Assembly: GCA_903926695.1 (NCBI GenBank)
Contig: CAIYKK010000051.1
Span: 1 to 6,713 of the forward strand
DNA from: an uncultured Burkholderiales bacterium
GTDB lineage: Bacteria > Pseudomonadota > Gammaproteobacteria > Burkholderiales > Burkholderiaceae_C
Direction: 5' to 3'
Length of the DNA stretch: 6,713 nt
Position 1 is the first letter of the stretch; each line of letters opens with the position of its first letter. Of this stretch, positions 5,920 through 6,713 are shown in pieces. The translations under genes were made by a program, and so were the position numbers. The notes below the pieces were generated by a model, which saw only the letters and a list, made by a program, of their open reading frames with translations, was not told the origin of the DNA and did no database searches.

Positions 5920-5953
5920 TTCGCCCAAGCTGTGCTTGGGCGTGGATTGAAAC
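5920..5953 (+). repeat. solitary type I-C CRISPR-repeat-like element abutting yaeQ
   Basis: The element is a perfect 9-bp stem, CGCCCAAGC (5922-5930) with GCTTGGGCG (5934-5942), a TGT loop, then TGGATTGAAAC (5943-5953). Type I-C repeats are about 32 nt and have the plan GT-CGC-stem-loop-stem-GCG-TGGATTGAAAC; this one has the same plan and the same 12-nt 3' end GTGGATTGAAAC, with TT in place of the leading GT and a stem 1-2 bp longer (34 nt). No second copy is visible in the window, so it is not an array. The next base after it is the A of the yaeQ ATG. Resemblance is direct observation; origin and function are not shown. A chance hairpin with a matching tail, or a structured leader unrelated to CRISPR, remains possible. 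Confidence 0.55.
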
Positions 5954-6511
5954 ATGGCCATCAAAGCCACCATTCACAAAGCCCAGTTGCAAATCGCCGA
6001 CATGGACCGGGGCGTTTATGCCGACCACAACGTCATCATTGCGCGCCATCCGTCCGAAACCGACGAGCGCATGATGATCCGCCTGCTGGCTTTTGCCCTG
6101 AACGTGCTGGCCGACGACAAAGCCGGTCAACTCGAATTTGCCAAAGACCTGTGGGACGTGGACGAGCCCGCGCTCTGGCACAAGGATTACACCGACGCGG
6201 TGCAACACTGGATTGACGTGGGCCAGCCCGACGACAAACGCCTGATGCGCGCCGCCGGCCGGGCCGAGCGCGTGAGCGTTTACAGCTTTTCCAGCAGCAC
6301 GCCGGTGTGGTGGAAAGCCATTGAAACCAAGCTGACGCGGGCGTCCAACCTGATCGTTTGGCAGATTGAGGCCGCCGAGAGCCAAGCGCTGGCCCGACTC
6401 GCCGAGCGCGGCATGCAGCTGCAAATCACGATTCAAGACGGCACGGTCTGGATGAGCACCGCCACCGATTCGGTGGAAATCACCCCGCGACGGCTGACGG
6501 CGGGCGGCTAA
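5954..6511 (+). CDS. yaeQ: YaeQ family protein
   Basis: The 185-aa product aligns along its length with E. coli YaeQ (181 aa). It begins MAIKATIHKAQLQIADMDR (E. coli MALKATIYKA) and contains ARHPSETDERMMIRLLAF (30-47), DEPALW (70-75), WIDVGQPDDKR (86-96), the Trp pair VWWKA (118-122), NLIVWQI (132-138) and ITIQDGTVWMS (159-169). Known structures place the family in the PD-(D/E)XK nuclease-like fold, but no activity is established. An early idea that it substitutes for the elongation factor RfaH was not supported later. ATG at 5954 is the only credible start: TGA lies in frame at 5948-5950, and the protein alignment begins here. There is no normal ribosome-binding site; only GGA (5944-5946), within the CRISPR-repeat-like element, is at a usable distance. 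It converges with the cytochrome c' gene 14 nt away. Confidence 0.93.
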   Translation: MAIKATIHKAQLQIADMDRGVYADHNVIIARHPSETDERMMIRLLAFALNVLADDKAGQLEFAKDLWDVDEPALWHKDYTDAVQHWIDVGQPDDKRLMRAAGRAERVSVYSFSSSTPVWWKAIETKLTRASNLIVWQIEAAESQALARLAERGMQLQITIQDGTVWMSTATDSVEITPRRLTAGG

Positions 6512-6525
6512 AGCCGCTCATTCTC

Positions 6526-6713
6526 TCAGTTATTGCGAAACACGTCGTGGCAGGACTGGCACGTCCCGGCGGTGGCTCTGAACGCGACTTTGAGCTTGTC
6601 CAGATCGCCGGTTTTGGCGGCTGCGTCGAGCGCAGCAACCTGGGTGACCATCTTGTCGGACAGATCCTTGAACTTGGCGGGCTGAGTCCAGACGCTGGGC
6701 CGGGTGCGCGTCT
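6526..6713 (-). CDS. cytochrome c' family protein, C-terminal part (cut by right edge)
   Basis: The last 61 residues of a minus-strand gene are visible; the N-terminus, signal peptide and start lie beyond the window. Near the end is the haem-binding motif CQSCH (CxxCH), followed by DVFRNN and the stop, TGA at 6528-6526. A haem motif at the extreme C-terminus after an amphipathic helix (KLKVAFRATAGTC) is the hallmark of cytochrome c' (class II c-type cytochromes), four-helix-bundle periplasmic proteins whose pentacoordinate haem binds NO and CO and is linked to nitrosative-stress protection. Upstream residues (KFKDLSDKMVTQVAAL, DAAAKTGDL) fit the preceding helices. A cytochrome b562-like or other class II protein is the main alternative. 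It is convergent with yaeQ, and no terminator is seen in the 14-nt gap. Confidence 0.85.
   Translation of the reverse strand, partial: TRTRPSVWTQPAKFKDLSDKMVTQVAALDAAAKTGDLDKLKVAFRATAGTCQSCHDVFRNN

Noticed and set aside
5859..6074. Plus-strand open frame of 71 aa overlapping the yaeQ start
   Set aside because: It reads through the hairpins and into yaeQ out of frame, with no recognisable product; its start is not placed behind the GGGAGGAG site.

Overview
The window looks like chromosomal DNA of a high-GC betaproteobacterium, most likely Burkholderiales of the Comamonadaceae type (Polaromonas/Rhodoferax-like). That placement rests on the style of the proteins and their order and is not proven. 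No cas gene, transposase, integrase, phage gene, tRNA or rRNA is visible. Apart from one element in the leader of yaeQ, the region reads as ordinary housekeeping and accessory chromosome.

Layout, left to right. (1) An open frame on the minus strand runs off the left edge; an MFS_3/EntS-type exporter lies just upstream of it on the same strand (96-1331). (2) A divergent intergenic stretch carries a good sigma70-like promoter (1429-1457). It reads into a plus-strand run of small genes: a 107-aa Cys-containing protein (1492-1815), a 47-aa lysine-rich protein (1942-2085), a VF530-family DNA-binding protein (2093-2419) and an RluA-type pseudouridine synthase (2412-3128). The last three are tightly packed or overlapping and are probably co-transcribed. 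(3) Convergent with these, a minus-strand group reads DUF427 protein (3965-4246), UspA-type stress protein (3463-3900), YdcH/DUF465 protein (3141-3380). A heptanucleotide tandem repeat (GCTCAAG) sits over the DUF427 stop codon, and a 7-bp-stem hairpin separates uspA from ydcH. (4) Divergent from DUF427 is hemN (4391-5782), the oxygen-independent coproporphyrinogen III dehydrogenase with its radical-SAM Cys cluster. The shared upstream region holds a perfect 12-bp palindrome. (5) After a 171-bp gap comes yaeQ (5954-6511). A cytochrome c' gene (CxxCH at its C-terminus) enters convergently from the right edge and is truncated by it.

Together hemN, uspA and cytochrome c' suit an organism that meets low oxygen or respiratory/nitrosative stress. 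The small plus-strand genes have a nucleic-acid theme (DNA binding, rRNA/tRNA modification).

The most interesting signal is at 5920-5953. It is a 9-bp GC hairpin followed by GTGGATTGAAAC, the architecture and 3' end of type I-C CRISPR repeats. It stands alone, not in an array, and its last base is the one before the yaeQ ATG. A second 6-bp hairpin immediately upstream encloses a strong Shine-Dalgarno-like GGGAGGAG that is about 52 nt from the start. The yaeQ leader is therefore structured and may carry a domesticated or relict CRISPR repeat.
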